From: Eutypella sp. D-1
Lineage: Eukaryota; Ascomycota; Sordariomycetes; Xylariales; Diatrypaceae
Length of the DNA stretch: 64,000 bases
Reading direction: 5' to 3'
NCBI GenBank assembly: GCA_023313575.1
Contig: JAJTTP010000008.1
Location: 496,001 to 560,000 of the forward strand
Positions 36,889 to 49,000 of the stretch are shown here, piece after piece (positions within the stretch are counted from its first letter, which is position 1; each line of letters begins with the position of its first letter). The notes under the pieces are model-generated. The model was not told where the DNA came from. It did not search any database and saw only the letters and a list, made by a program, of their open reading frames with translations. Position numbers and translations under genes: made by a program.

Positions 36889-39800
36889 ATTGAATTTGAT
36901 TAATGCCGGAAAGGTAAAATACGGATAGCGAGATACGGTAAAGTTTTAGATGACTCTAGGTTAAAAGGGTGCGATGCGATGTAGTGAGATGCTATAGGGG
37001 TATAGTGTGTTGGAGTAGAGAGACAGAGGAAAGAGAGAGCAGTTTGCTTGTTCGCTGTCTTTTTCTTCACTTGAAGATGGAGAGTGTGTCAGAGAGTTTA
37101 CCGACACTGCCGGAGGCTTCATACTCATTATGAGGTACTACAAATGAGCAAAACTCAAACATCAAACCTTGAGTATCGACCCAAACAGGAAAGACTGGCA
37201 ACCTGGTAAGACAGATTATACTATGTAGGTAGGTCAGATAGCGATGGAACGTTTGCCCGCCCGGTTTTTCCCCACCTCAAGGAAGACAGGCTCACACACT
37301 TTTCTTGTGCGTCCAAGGGGACATTCCTAAACGTTGTATCGTTGTATTTGCCTCTCTCGGCGATGTGACAGGACAAGATGGGCTTTATCTTGGTCTTTGA
37401 TTGGCGCTCCGATCTATCCAGTACATAGCAATATACAAGGGGTCGACCCAATCATTCAAGGAGAAAGTTAGAACGGACAGTCACAGTCATGTCTTATGAC
37501 ATGGCCTTAATGGTATGGTAACTTTTAAGTTGATAGTTTGCATACCTACGTAGATTCCGTACTCGGGGATGCCCCAGTCGGAGTTGAGGCACATGTAAAC
37601 CCTAACCAAGATTTTACCACCCTAATTTTTTGGGGATGATGAATAAGCCTCGACAGTGTCCTAACGTTAACGTTAAACGAAAAGTGATTGATGCCGCGTT
37701 GCCGCATAGGCAGAAGTAACTTCAGCACGTGGGGAGGCCTGCCCTGCTCCTTCGCTGGAGGTATGACATGGCCTGACATGACCTCAAAGTGTAACAGAGC
37801 CGCAAGACAGACGAGGAACATTGTATCCGTCACTGTATATGTACACAACCGGAAAATCCCAGCCAGATAGCCATTTTCCTATCTAAAAAGGCCCTACATC
37901 GCATCTTCGGCAGTTTGGGAGCCTACAACGTGATGTTGTATGATCGTCGGTACACATTGTAGATCGGCTAGATTGCGCGTTTGCGCGTGCAGTAATCGTG
38001 GGATCGACTAACTAGACTAATTAGCTAGAAGGGTAACTAGAACGATCCAACCAAGAAAAAACTCCTGCATTCCGACCCCATCTAACGGTTGGCGGCCGAA
38101 GAAATCTAGTACTAGATAGACCACATGCCACCCCTGTATCATCCCAACAGGGAGCGAAGGACTCCACCAGGCTACTAGCCTAGGCTTGTGTCCGCACCTA
38201 ATAAAACCTTTCCCGCGACCTGCCTACCACGTAGGGCGGACCGCCGAAGCCACTGACGATCATGTGGCTGGTGAGGATGGAACGATACAGCAAATGGTAG
38301 GTTGGGGGCCGGGTCGGGAGGCTAAGTTGGCTAGCTGAGTGGTCGAGCAGGCCATGGGTTAAGTTAATTGTGGCTAGAGAACCATGGCGATCCTTAACTC
38401 GATTTGATAATAAGATATACCAAGCTAGTGTTAGGGGAACTACCTTCCTACAACGTTACATCATGGAACAACCAGTTGGTGAGTTAACGTAAACGTGAAC
38501 AAGGCCGTATCAACATGAGACATTGCGTCTTTGCGCGTCCTCTTGCCATGCGCTGCCATATCGAAGGGGAAATTTTTTGGGTTCTCCCCTCTCCTTATCC
38601 TACCTAACGAGGTCACAACGAGCGACCTCGCCATACTTCCATAGTAGCAGCACAAAATAGATGTTCCTGTTTCTCGTTTGGTTCCATACACACACCATCC
38701 GCACATCGCAACCACTTTCACGCATTATACATGGCGGCGCCAACCAAGCGCAGTCCACCGCGGGGCGAGCCCCAGTGATGGACGCCCGGCTGGATCCATC
38801 GAGACCCCATAATCCTACCTGTGACCTACTGTACATAACATACCCGGTAATTTATTACCTAGGTAGTAGGTAGTTACCTGTCTATATTTCCCATTGTTAC
38901 CTAACCTGCCGTATGCGACGCAAGCCCCCTTCCTTATAGAGCCAAGAAGGTCACCTGCCTAGGCTAGTAGCCGGGTGCTGGGACGGGGACCCTGAACTGG
39001 TACTACCATCGCTCTGGGGCTTGGTTGGGTTCGCTGGCTCGTGTTCAAGATAGAGGAAGAGAGGAAGATGGCGCGTGGGCCACTGTCAATATTGAGTGGC
39101 GCACATATACACATAACAAAAACGAGACAACTTTCTTGCTTCGTAGACAGATCGACTTCCTAGCAAACCGAAATAAAAGGATTATCACAGAAGCCACACC
39201 TCGCAACACCACGAGCCTCTGTAACTAATTAGTATATTCTTCAGTAAAGAGAGAAAGGAAAATTTAGACGTGTACATACGAACAAACACCCCTGTTGATC
39301 TGATCTGGTGGGTTGTCTCAGCTCACATAGAAGAAAACGAAACAACAACATCAACATCATTTTCGGCACCCTCCATCGCATACCCATGCATGTTGCGTGC
39401 ATCTGTCAAGCTTCGACGTGCCTCCTAGGAAGATAAGCCACAGTATCCCCGAACGGCGCAACCTCCTTACACCCCCCCCCTTTTCAACTTGGACATCCTG
39501 CCAGATATTCCCAGCAGGACGCAACCACTCCTGCTCCTACCACCCACTCTCATCATTCCTCTTTGGGCCGAACCAGAGTAAACGACGCCATTGTGGGCTT
39601 CGAAGAGAGAATCAAGGGCTGGCTAGCTAGCTAGTATCACCGGTGCCCCGGATTGTCGCTCGTTTTCCTACTATTCCGGAAGTTGACCGCTGCACCGTCT
39701 GTCTTATAACCTGCTGGATCCATCTGCCTGTCTTGTACATAGACAGAGCTTCTTCTCTTAACTTGGGCTAGTAGATTCCTTTTTTATCCTCCGGTGTTTA

Positions 39801-40258
39801 CTGGGAACCCGACGTACCTTACATCTACCTGGTATACCATATCATACAACAAACCCTTTGGTCACATACGTACCTATCTTACCTATCTGAACGTCCAACC
39901 GGGGCCCTGTCAGGTTTCATTCGTTCCCGCTGTTGCCAGCATTCTGACCGTCGATACGAGAATTTTGGCACCCTCGCTCCCGAGGCTCTGGGGTTGGCGC
40001 AACATCTCGATCCCGGCCCCGTCTTACCTGACATATCCATACCACCTTCTCGGACATGGCAGCTGCGCTCTCTCAGACCCGTTGCCGTACCTCAAATTAG
40101 AACAATCTCACCGACACTAGGGGTCGCTTCTTGTCGCGTGCCTCCTGCGTCGTATATGATTAAAGGCTTACATTATCCTCTCCGCCCTCCCCTTACAGAA
40201 AGCCTATCTTGTTTCCCCCTTTCCCCTCCCCCTTTTTTCCCGACACACCCCACGTGTC
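36889..40258. other. Shared divergent upstream region (deaminase / GlcNAc kinase)
   Basis: A 3.4-kb region between two divergently transcribed GlcNAc genes, so likely to hold cluster control elements. It contains a purine-rich tract next to the deaminase start (about 37010-37100), TACCTAGGTA near 38860, and a pyrimidine-rich leader before the kinase start. No convincing gene is present. Confidence 0.5.
40180..40245 (+). promoter_or_regulatory. Pyrimidine-rich leader before the GlcNAc kinase start
   Basis: A strongly C/T-rich stretch (TTTCCCCCTTTCCCCTCCCC core) ends about 15 bases before ATG 40259. Such CT tracts often mark core promoters or transcription starts in filamentous fungi. Assignment rests on composition and position only. 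Confidence 0.4.
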
Positions 40259-42243
40259 ATGCAGCCGCTCACATCTGCAATGACTACGTTACGGAAAGCA
40301 ATACTTGCGGCGTTCAAGTCGTTCATACGAGGAAGGTCCTTCCTCCAGGCGATATTCGCGCTCTGGATAAGTCCCGACGCCGTACGAGAGCAGCACCATG
40401 TCGGCGGCAGCAGCGGAGGATGCCCGGCGCCGCGGAGCTTAGAGGACTTCCTGAGGGAGGCCGAGGAGCGGTTCCTGGGTCCCGTCGAGGGCGACGGCCT
40501 GCGGCGGTTTTCGGCGGGGCTCAAGGCGCAGTTCCGGGAGCGGCTCCAGGTCTGCGGCGATAACATGCTGCCGTCCTTTAACCACCTGCTACCCACGGGC
40601 CAGGAGAAGGGCCAGTACCTCGCCCTCGACGTGGGCGGCTCGACGTTGCGGGTTGCGCTGGTAGAGCTCCGGGGACGCGAGGCCACCGGCCGCGAGAGCG
40701 AGATTGTCCAGATCGAGACCTTCAGGATCACGCCAGAGATTAAGCAGCTCGAGGGCATGGCCTTTTTCGATTGGCTAGCCGCCCGTATACATGAAGTTCT
40801 GAGTAGAGAGGGCCAGTCGACGGAAGGCCGTATCCCAATGGGGCTGGCGTGGAGTTTTCCCATAGAGTAAGTCATTCACCTCCACATTATACATACAATT
40901 AACCCAAATATACGCACCTTTTGTCTCCACTCACGCAAGTCGCTAACCTGCATCCTGCTTTCAAGGCAAACATCACTAGGAGGTGGACTGCTACTGGGGA
41001 TGGGCAAGGGCTTCCTGGCGACAAATGGGCTTCTCGGCCAAGACCTGGGGGAGATCATCAAGTTTGCGTGCCGGAAGCGGGGGCTGGAGGTGGAGCTAGG
41101 GGCGATCGTGAACGACGGGGCGGCGACGCTTCTATCGCAGGCGTACCTGCACGCGTCGACGCACTTCGGGCTGATACTGGGGACGGGGTCAAACATCGCG
41201 GTGCACCTGCCGGTGGCGGCGCTGGGGCGGGAGAAGTTCGGCCCTCGGCCCGCGGCCTGGTTCGACATGGCCAGCCACGTCATCGTCAACACAGAGGCTA
41301 GCATGTTCGGCCGCGGCGTCCTGCCCCTGACCCGCTGGGACGAAGCCCTCAACGCCGCCCACCCCCGCCCGGAATTCCAGCCCCTCGAGCACTGCTGCAG
41401 CGGCATGTACCTCGGCGAGATCTGCCGTCTTGCTCTCATCGAGGCCGTTGCGTCAACTAGCGTGCTCGGCGGTGTGCTCCCGCCCTCCCTCGAGAAGCCG
41501 TATTCGCTCGATACCGAGGTGATATCGAGGATAGAGGCGTAAGTTTTTCCCTTCCTCGGTTTTCTTCTTTCCCGCCCGGGGGGTCTGTGTACTAACATTC
41601 TCTTGTTGGAATATGCAGCGACGAGTCCACCACGCTCGAGACGGCAGCGTCTTACTTCGCATCGAAGCACCCCTCGCCATCGCACCAGCCCACGACCGCC
41701 GACATGGCCTTCATCCGGGATCTGGCGTCGCTGATCTCGCGGCGGTCGGCGGCACTGATGGCGGGGGCGTTGTTCGCGCTGTGGGAGCTACGGCACGAGA
41801 CCGAGGCCGAAGCCGCCGCCGCCCGCGTCGAAGTGGCGACGAAGAAGAACAACGACAATGCCATCAAAGCGTTCGAGAACGGCGGAGTGGTCGTCAGCGT
41901 CACTGAGGCACAGGACGAAGAACACCACCAACAGCAACAACAACAACAACAACAAGAGCAGGCCCCGCAGAGGACCAAGGTCGCCTTCAACGGCTCCGTC
42001 ATGGAGCGGTATCCGGGCTACCGGGCGCGGTGCCAAGGCTACCTCGACACGCTGGTGGCGCGGAGCGGGCGCCCGGGCTTTGTGGACCTGGTGCCCGCGG
42101 TGGAGAGCTCGCTCCTCGGCGCCGCGATCGCGCTCGCCAGCGCCGACACCGTGCACAGGGAGCAGGAGACGGCCGCCGCTCCGGCGCCCGCGCCCACTCC
42201 CGCTTCCGTCCCAGTCGCCGTCGTCGCGGCGGTGTCGGCGTAG
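40259..42243 (+). CDS. hxk3: Hexokinase-family N-acetylglucosamine kinase
   Basis: Predicted to phosphorylate GlcNAc to GlcNAc-6-phosphate. Exons 40259-40866, 40966-41538 and 41619-42243 join in frame to about 601 residues; ATG 40280 is an alternative start. Hexokinase motifs in order are LALDVGGSTLRVALVEL (phosphate 1, about residue 121), LAWSFPIEQTSLGGG (sugar site), AIVNDGAATLLSQAY (catalytic Asp in ND), and LILGTGSNIAV. MGKGF follows the sugar loop where glucose hexokinases have WTKGF, which fits a non-glucose substrate. Its setting among deaminase, deacetylase and NDT80-type genes argues for GlcNAc. Near the C-terminus a low-complexity insert with about nine consecutive Gln interrupts the domain, and the tail is Ala/Pro-rich. 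The name is inferred from cluster context, since general hexokinase-like proteins also exist in fungi. Confidence 0.9.
41931..41956 (+). repeat. CAA/CAG repeat encoding polyglutamine
   Basis: A CAACAACAA trinucleotide run inside the third exon of the GlcNAc kinase gene, coding for about nine glutamines after HH. It lies in a low-complexity insert, not in a catalytic motif. Confidence 0.9.
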
Positions 42244-43865
42244 ATATATGAGTCCTACCTACAAGATGAAGTTACTATATAAAACATATACATAAACATC
42301 TGCAGAGAAAGAAAGCAAACGAGAAAGAGGGGAGAGAGACGCCGTAGGAAAAACTTCCTTGAGAAGGCCTGGGGAAAATTATTTGCATAGCATGCATCGC
42401 GTCGCATCGCATAACATGTTTTCACGTTCGTACATATTTACCATCAGCATCATTATCATCCATCATCAGGCGCAGCAGATTCCTTCTCCTTTTTCCATTC
42501 CCTCCCCACCAACTGACGGGAGGAGCAAAGAGTGGAAAGGAGGAGGATCGTGCGGTCGGTTCATTTGTTCAATTGGTTTTGCGGGACAGCTTTAGGGAGC
42601 TAAGTTGGGGTGGGTTGGGTATTTTCTGGCCATGTTAAAGCAAGTAAGTGGAAGGGCGAGCGGGCGGCGAGTCGGTTGGCGAGGGTTATCTGGTTTGATG
42701 GGAGGGGGGTTAAGGGCGCATCCATCCATCTATTTTTACCGGTCTATTTCCCATTGCCTTTTTGTTCTTCCTCTCTCTCCTTTTCTCTAGTCACATCTTT
42801 CGCCCGTGGTAACACTATACGCGCGCGTAGATATAGAGATGCGTTTGTACATGTTTTATTTTTTTGCTTTAGAGAGAGACATTAGAGATTCGTCGTGGGA
42901 GGGGGGTCGTGCGGTTGATTGTGGGTGGTATTGTTGTATATATGAAGAGAGAGACGGACAGGGGCTTCTACATAGAAGCTGGAATTTTTCTGGATGTTTT
43001 TGGTTTTTTTCTTGTACATAAAATTTGAACATTGTCAAAATGATATATGCTCCAAAACTACGCTTGCATGCCATGCATGCATGTTTCCATCGAAGCTCGC
43101 ACTGGTGCCCGTGCTGCCCTCCTCTTGAAACTCATACCCGTCATCGTCAGCGCCTGGCCCACGTGTTCACAATGAAACCCACATAGGTAGTTAGTTAGAA
43201 GGTGGACCAGGGATGAAAAGGCCGATGCGAAGGCGCGCTTCTTCAAGGGGGAGAACTATGCACCTCAGGCCCCCACCATCCCCACCTCATCCATCTCAAA
43301 CTGAAAACTGATAGCGTAGCTGGCGATACTGCTGGGTAGGGTCCATACGGCATATGAGAATAAGAAGGCAACCAACGGGGATCAAGCAGCAGCAACAGTA
43401 GTAGTAATGGTAGCAGCAGTAGTAGTAGTCAGAACGCCGCCCTTGAAACAGCAAGTAACATTTCGTTCTCTTCTTTTGCTCATGCCATCGTAAGTAAGGT
43501 ATGTAAGTAAGTATGTAATACAATTCAACATGAAAATTGTAAAAATTGCAAATCGAGTCAAATCAAATCAAATCAAACCAAGCCGGGTGTCAACGAACTC
43601 GAATCAACAATGGGCGCCCAATACCGGCAAAGTAAGCAATCGCTGCTTCCCTCGTCTCCCTTTGCTCATCCCGACGAAGCGCCTGGAGGACTGGCTAGCC
43701 CGCTTGCTATATATCGACCACTGCGCTAGCCCTTGAAAAAAAAAGGGGGGTGGAGGGTTTTGCCATTCGCGTCCTGCCCCCCTCCCCCCCAAATGCAAAG
43801 ATTTACGTGAAAAAGCGACCTGTCCAGATGCTTAAGTATACCATATATACCTCTAATATTGTGCC
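42244..43865. other. Convergent intergenic region (kinase / Ron1-type regulator)
   Basis: Between two 3' ends. It includes an overlapping ATGCATGC palindrome (about 43066-43082), AGT/AGC trinucleotide repeats (43383-43430) and an AAATC tandem (43557-43578). Probably 3' UTRs and spacer. No gene seen. Confidence 0.5.
43383..43430. repeat. Degenerate AGC/AGT trinucleotide repeat
   Basis: CAGCAGCAACAGTAGTAGTAATGG then AGCAGCAGTAGTAGTAGT. Simple non-coding repeat. Confidence 0.7.
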
Positions 43866-46061
43866 CTAATCGGCGGAGAAATATCTCTTCGATTTACTCC
43901 GGATGGCCTGCGCCTTGATCTCCTGGGGCACTGCGATATGGTGGACGATATGCGGTCTGTATATCGTATCTACGAGCGGCGTCCTACAGAATAGGTGGTT
44001 CACGTGTTAGCGGTTGGTTATCTCACGCCACGATTTTCAATGCCGTGATAAGGATCAGAAAACAGAAATCAAGTTCATAGTTGTGAACGGTCAGTGATAC
44101 GTACCAATCATCGACGCTCAGGGGGAAGTACTCGTAGAGCATGTCGGTCTCCTCGATGGGGCTGCCGGCGCGGCCGTAGCCGGTCGAGGTGCGGGAGAGG
44201 TTCGGGCTCTGCAGCGAGTCGGAGCCGGCGCGGTTATTTGGGCTGCGCTCGTCCTCCGATAGCGACAGGTTGATGGGCACGGACGGAACACTAGAGCTCT
44301 TCGGGTGCGCGCTGCTGATCGTCGGCGTCTTGCTCGGGCTCGAGTCCTTGTTCCATGTGGGGATGGGTGGCCTATGGTGGTTACTATTACCCATGGGTGG
44401 CGACATGGCCGCCCTCTTTGCCGGGTGTGGTTGCTGCTGCTGCTGCTGATTGAATACCGGTGTCGTCGGTGTCGGTGTCGGCGTGGGCCAGCCGTCCGAG
44501 CCCGGTTGGGCATGGACGACATTCCCTAGTGAGTGGTAGCGGTGCAAATTCTGCGATAGATCGTTCCGTTCGGACTTCAGATTCGGTGGGATGTCGCCAT
44601 GGCTATTTGACCGCCCTTGGTCAGGAGCCGCGGGCTGGGTTTTCTTTTCGCCCGTGAGAGGGACATCTTTTTTGCTGTCGAAGTTCCTCGGGCTCCTTCC
44701 ACGTACTATGACCGGGCCGCTTTGGATCTCGGCAATTTTCATCAGATCCCCCCCGGTCTTCATCTTGCCCAGCAGACTTATTTGTACAACATAATGCTGC
44801 TGCAGGCCCTTCCGCCGGCCGTTGTTCGCCGTGGCACTCTTAAACTGCAACCGCTTCCAGGAAACGGGCAGGCTGACGCGGTGGCCGTCGATCTCCTGTC
44901 CGCCGCTGGGGTCGAGGACGATCTTGGGCGGTGCGCCGGCAACTTTCGTATCTTGGCCCTCGGCGATGGCTGGATTATTGCTCTTCCAAGGGATAGATAT
45001 AATCTCTGTTGTCTTGCCCTCGATACTCTCTATAGCGGTTATGGAGGCGTAAAACTCCACTATGGGTATTGCGCGGCCTTGCTCATTCATCACCTGAGTG
45101 CAATGCCGCGGTATCGTGATCTGTCCCGAACACTGCCATAAATTCCGGCGATAGCACGTCAACTCCAGTGGTCGTCCTGTGGTCTCGCCGCCAAATACAT
45201 CCTCGGCGACGAAGAACATGCCATACAGCTCGGCAGACATGTTCGCTTCGGAATATGTACCCGTAGAGTCGTCGAGTGGTGTAGCTTTGGAGACGGTGGG
45301 GGAAAAGCCGAGCAGCTTGTCGTCTGGCTGTTGGGGAGACGAGCCTTCATCGTGTAAATCCTCGGGGTGCGGCGCGGCCTCGTAAGGTCTGGAATAGCTA
45401 AAGGGGTCCTCGAAAGTGGTGGAGAAAGTCTCAAAATCGTAGCTTGGGGTGAAAGGAATGGGCAAGCCGCTATTCGAATTGTCTCTGATATATCATCATC
45501 AGCCGTTGTCTTAATTTTGGTGTGTATGATTTAGTGTAAATTTTTCGCACACGCGATCTGTGCTCCTCTCTCCCCGCTCGCATCCCTCCCAACAGCCACG
45601 TTTTCTCGTGACATCTGTCATCATTACCCGTTGTAGATAGATTGTTGGTTTGAAAGAATAATGAGAACCAAAAAGCAATGAAATCCGAGCGGACAAATAC
45701 TCAATTATACATGAGAGTCCGGGGATGTATACGCCATAAACTTACAGCATAGACTCGTCAAAATTGAGCTCTTGATCAAAACCCTCAATGCCGAGGCCCG
45801 CGCCGGAGCCCATAGCAGCGTTCAACCCCAAGGCTCCGGCAGGGTTGTGGCCAGGCTGCATAACTGGCATGGAATTATACGTTGCCATTGCATCGTGCAA
45901 GGGCTTCCGCCCCGATGGCTGTGAGAACCTCGATGATGGGTTAATGTTGACGTCGTCGTGAGCTCGGGGCTTCGGGATTTCGGGGAGGATTGATAAGGAG
46001 TTCTGAATCGTCGTCAGGTTGGCCAGGGCGGCAGCCTCTGTCTGCCTGGGTAGGTGCGCTC
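43866..46061 (-). CDS. ron1: NDT80/PhoG-family transcription factor, Ron1-type
   Basis: Predicted nuclear regulator of GlcNAc catabolic genes. Recovered exons are 46061-45746, 45484-44105 and 43983-43866. The phases agree and the protein ends IRSKSKRYFSAD. The DNA-binding domain runs from about AELYGMFFVAEDVFGGE through LTCYRRNLWQCSG, IPIVEFYASITAIESI, VSLPVSWKRLQFKSATANN and GLQQHYVVQISLLGK to SGPVIVRGRSPRNF. The C-terminal third is low-complexity (Ser/Pro/Thr, a Gln6 run, PTPTPTPT). The 5' end is incomplete: in the frame entering 46061 a stop lies just upstream, so either an upstream exon supplies the start through the acceptor at 46062, or translation starts at ATG 45888 (about 546 residues). 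Upstream residues such as LTTIQNSLSILPEIPKPR look coding, favouring an unseen first exon. It is placed in the Ron1 group from its GlcNAc cluster location; other NDT80-like proteins (Vib-1 type) are the alternative. Confidence 0.87.
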
Positions 46062-49000
46062 CTGTAGGTTAAGTAGGTGTAGGTAGTCGGATGTTAATAT
46101 AAAGAAGAATGTTTATACAGGTATTATAGCAATGCGATATAATGCGGTATAATGTAATGCGATATGACAGGATGCAATGTGATGCGATGCGATGTGATGC
46201 GATGTGGCTGGTCGATGCCGTTTCTTGGGGTTTATTAGAGTATACCTCTAACTAGACTGTCTAGAATGTAGTTATGGGATGTCTGAGATGTCTGGGGAAG
46301 ATGCGCCGGCGAAAGGCCGAGTCTTAGATCGCAAAGAGCTAAACTCAGAGTGATTCTCGGGACCGGTACCTGGGTAATGGTAAATCCAGGAACTCGAACT
46401 ACTCCAGGTACGGGTATGGCCTCGTGGACCGCCTGAGCAGTAATTACAACGGCAACAACGAGTCAAGTCAGTCAGGTGAGTTCGGCGGTGCTCGTGTGTG
46501 GTGGCCGTGCGGTGTTAATTCCGAGCGGATGAGCAGTAAGTGATATAACTTAGTGGAGTTATGCGCAGGCTAACTGTTATAGTGCTTGCTTGGCCTGCCT
46601 GGGTCTGGCCTGTCTGGCCTGTTCGTCAGCCTGTATCTAGTGTAAGTGATTGTGGTAGTGATGCTAAAACTATGCGTGATGCTATGCGTACTATGGATGT
46701 AAGTGGGACGATTTGGTAGGGTTTTTGATCGATATTGTCATCAATATCAATGTTCAGCCTCTAATTGCATACTTGTTGTAATCCGACAAGGAAAGAAACA
46801 AGCTATGTAGACTAAATAATTATGTAATGTCTGAAAACGAGACCGATAGTGAATACGGAGTCGGAGGCGGGAGGCGGAGGCGGAGGCAACCTCGGAAGTG
46901 AGGTCACGAGGGTAGGTGAGCTGACGAGCAGGGAACAAATCCACGGGAATTGGTTGTTGGCCGCTTTCTCCCACGATCTCTGCAGGTTTTTTCTTTTTTT
47001 TTTCTCTCTCTCTTACTATGATTGTATAGGTGTGTACTATGTGTACTATGAATCTTACATTACCCAGCCTCAGTGCTGAGCTTGATAACTTGGGGACTTG
47101 GGGACTTGGGAAGCGCTGAGTTGAACTAATTAGTACAGTTGGGTGCGATTGCGATTGCAGGTGGCAGATCATACAGTAAGAAAGACCGGGAAAAGGAGAC
47201 GGCGGGGCCAAGAGGTAAGGAAAAGGAAGCACTCCAGGTCAGACGAAGAAAAGAAGACTGGCAGGATGACGAACATACAATGGATGCTAGGAAGTAAGAG
47301 GTAGTAGTCTTGGAACTGTGCTCCCCCCCTATAAACACGTTCATGGGTGCAATTGCCTGCCTGTCTATGTACATAATTCCTGTCACATTTATCACTGAAA
47401 GTCTCATGTAGGAAGTTCCGAGGTCTCACAACTACCTAAGTACATACATCACCCCCTAGACCCAAGCTTTTCAGCGCTTGGGGGTTGGAGATTAGCACTC
47501 GACACAGGTAATGAAATTGGTTTCATTGGCTATCAGAAAAGGGGAAAGAGTGAAGGGGGCGCATGTTGTACCACCTGTAAATCTATAGATACATGTAGCC
47601 GTACATCCATGATATACCTAGGTATTATTATTACACAGAGTGCGTGGGCTTTGTACTGGACGGCGGCAAGGCAGCAAGCATACTTATTGTATTATGTCTA
47701 TAGATATCGGGGTTTGGAACTAGATAGGAGAGGTCCGGATCGTTAGATCATCAACTCGTTAAATCGAGGGGTGCATGAGCTGCAGCATTTTTTTTTTAAT
47801 TTTTTTTTTATATATTTATTTTTTACATATATCTATCTGGTCCATCCATAATTCCGCTTTAGGGGAACAGATGCATATGTAGGTACGTAGTAGCCCGCTT
47901 GCATGTAGACTGTAATGGTAAGGAGGAGCTTACCCCGATGCAAATGCATCCATGGACCACGGATTCGTCCAGTTGGAGCTCGGTGGCTCTTTTGGGGTAT
48001 TGGCGATTATCTATCTACTGCGTAGTAGTCGTTCTCAGGGCTCCAGCTGCAAAGCACGGGCTAATTTGATCCATCGTGAATTCCTTCCTAGGTCCATACC
48101 TAAGTACTGTATCATTCTGAGCGAGCCGGCGGGCAATTGTTAGTTAGTGGATAGGTAGGAGGAGCTAACTAATCCTTCTCCCGCCTTTGCATGCTGCCGA
48201 TTTGAGGAAGAACAGGTACAACATTATATACGTCAGGCGCATACTATGATACTATAACGCCGCCTCCCCTCTCACCCCTTTTATCCTTTTATCTTATGTT
48301 GATAGAGGATAGGCAGGCAAGCAGGCTACAGGTGGCCCCCAAATCCGGCATATATACGATATACATATATACCTAAGTATACTAAAGGTACTCCGTAGTC
48401 CTGCCTTCCATCCCTTCTCCTCAATGTATCCGTGGATGTATACATACCTTCGATGGCGCCGAAGTGATATGGGCGGCATGTTCTACATCTTCATTATCCG
48501 AACGCTAGATTACTAGTAGTTCGGCCGGAGGATAGAACCATTGGAAATGGCGCCTCTTCCCCTTCCCCGATCTTTAAACGGTGTGTTCTACTACTACTCC
48601 TACTTATCAAACTAATAGAAAAAGGGACCTAACTTACCCTCGGCGGGAAATTTAACACATCCATTTTCCCCCCTCGCGTTCTCCGTTGTGTGTGTCTGTC
48701 CACTGCCACCTACGTGGGTTTTTCAGAATCAGCCGCTCCGGGAAGAAAAAAAAAGACACTCGCGCTAGGTATGCACGTGTGCAAATGTCATTCCGTCGAT
48801 CGATTTAAGGCTGCCCACCCGCCACCACCCACCCGTCCATACTTATCCATAGATGTGTAGTAGACAAAAGAGCAAAGGTGACAAGTAGAATGAAAGTGTT
48901 GGGCTGTGGCTGCATTTTCTTACTCATCCACCTGAACCTGATGGGCCTGAACCTGAAGCCTTTCCTTTCTGCATCCCGTCTTGTTTTGTGCTGTTCTGTC

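Noticed and set aside
40876..41685. 269-codon minus-strand frame opposite the GlcNAc kinase
   Set aside because: It is the GC-rich antisense of real exons; the plus strand carries clear hexokinase motifs.
46747..47232. 161-codon minus-strand frame upstream of the NDT80-type gene
   Set aside because: CT-rich leader-like sequence, poly-Lys from a T-run, no conserved motif. More likely 5' UTR.
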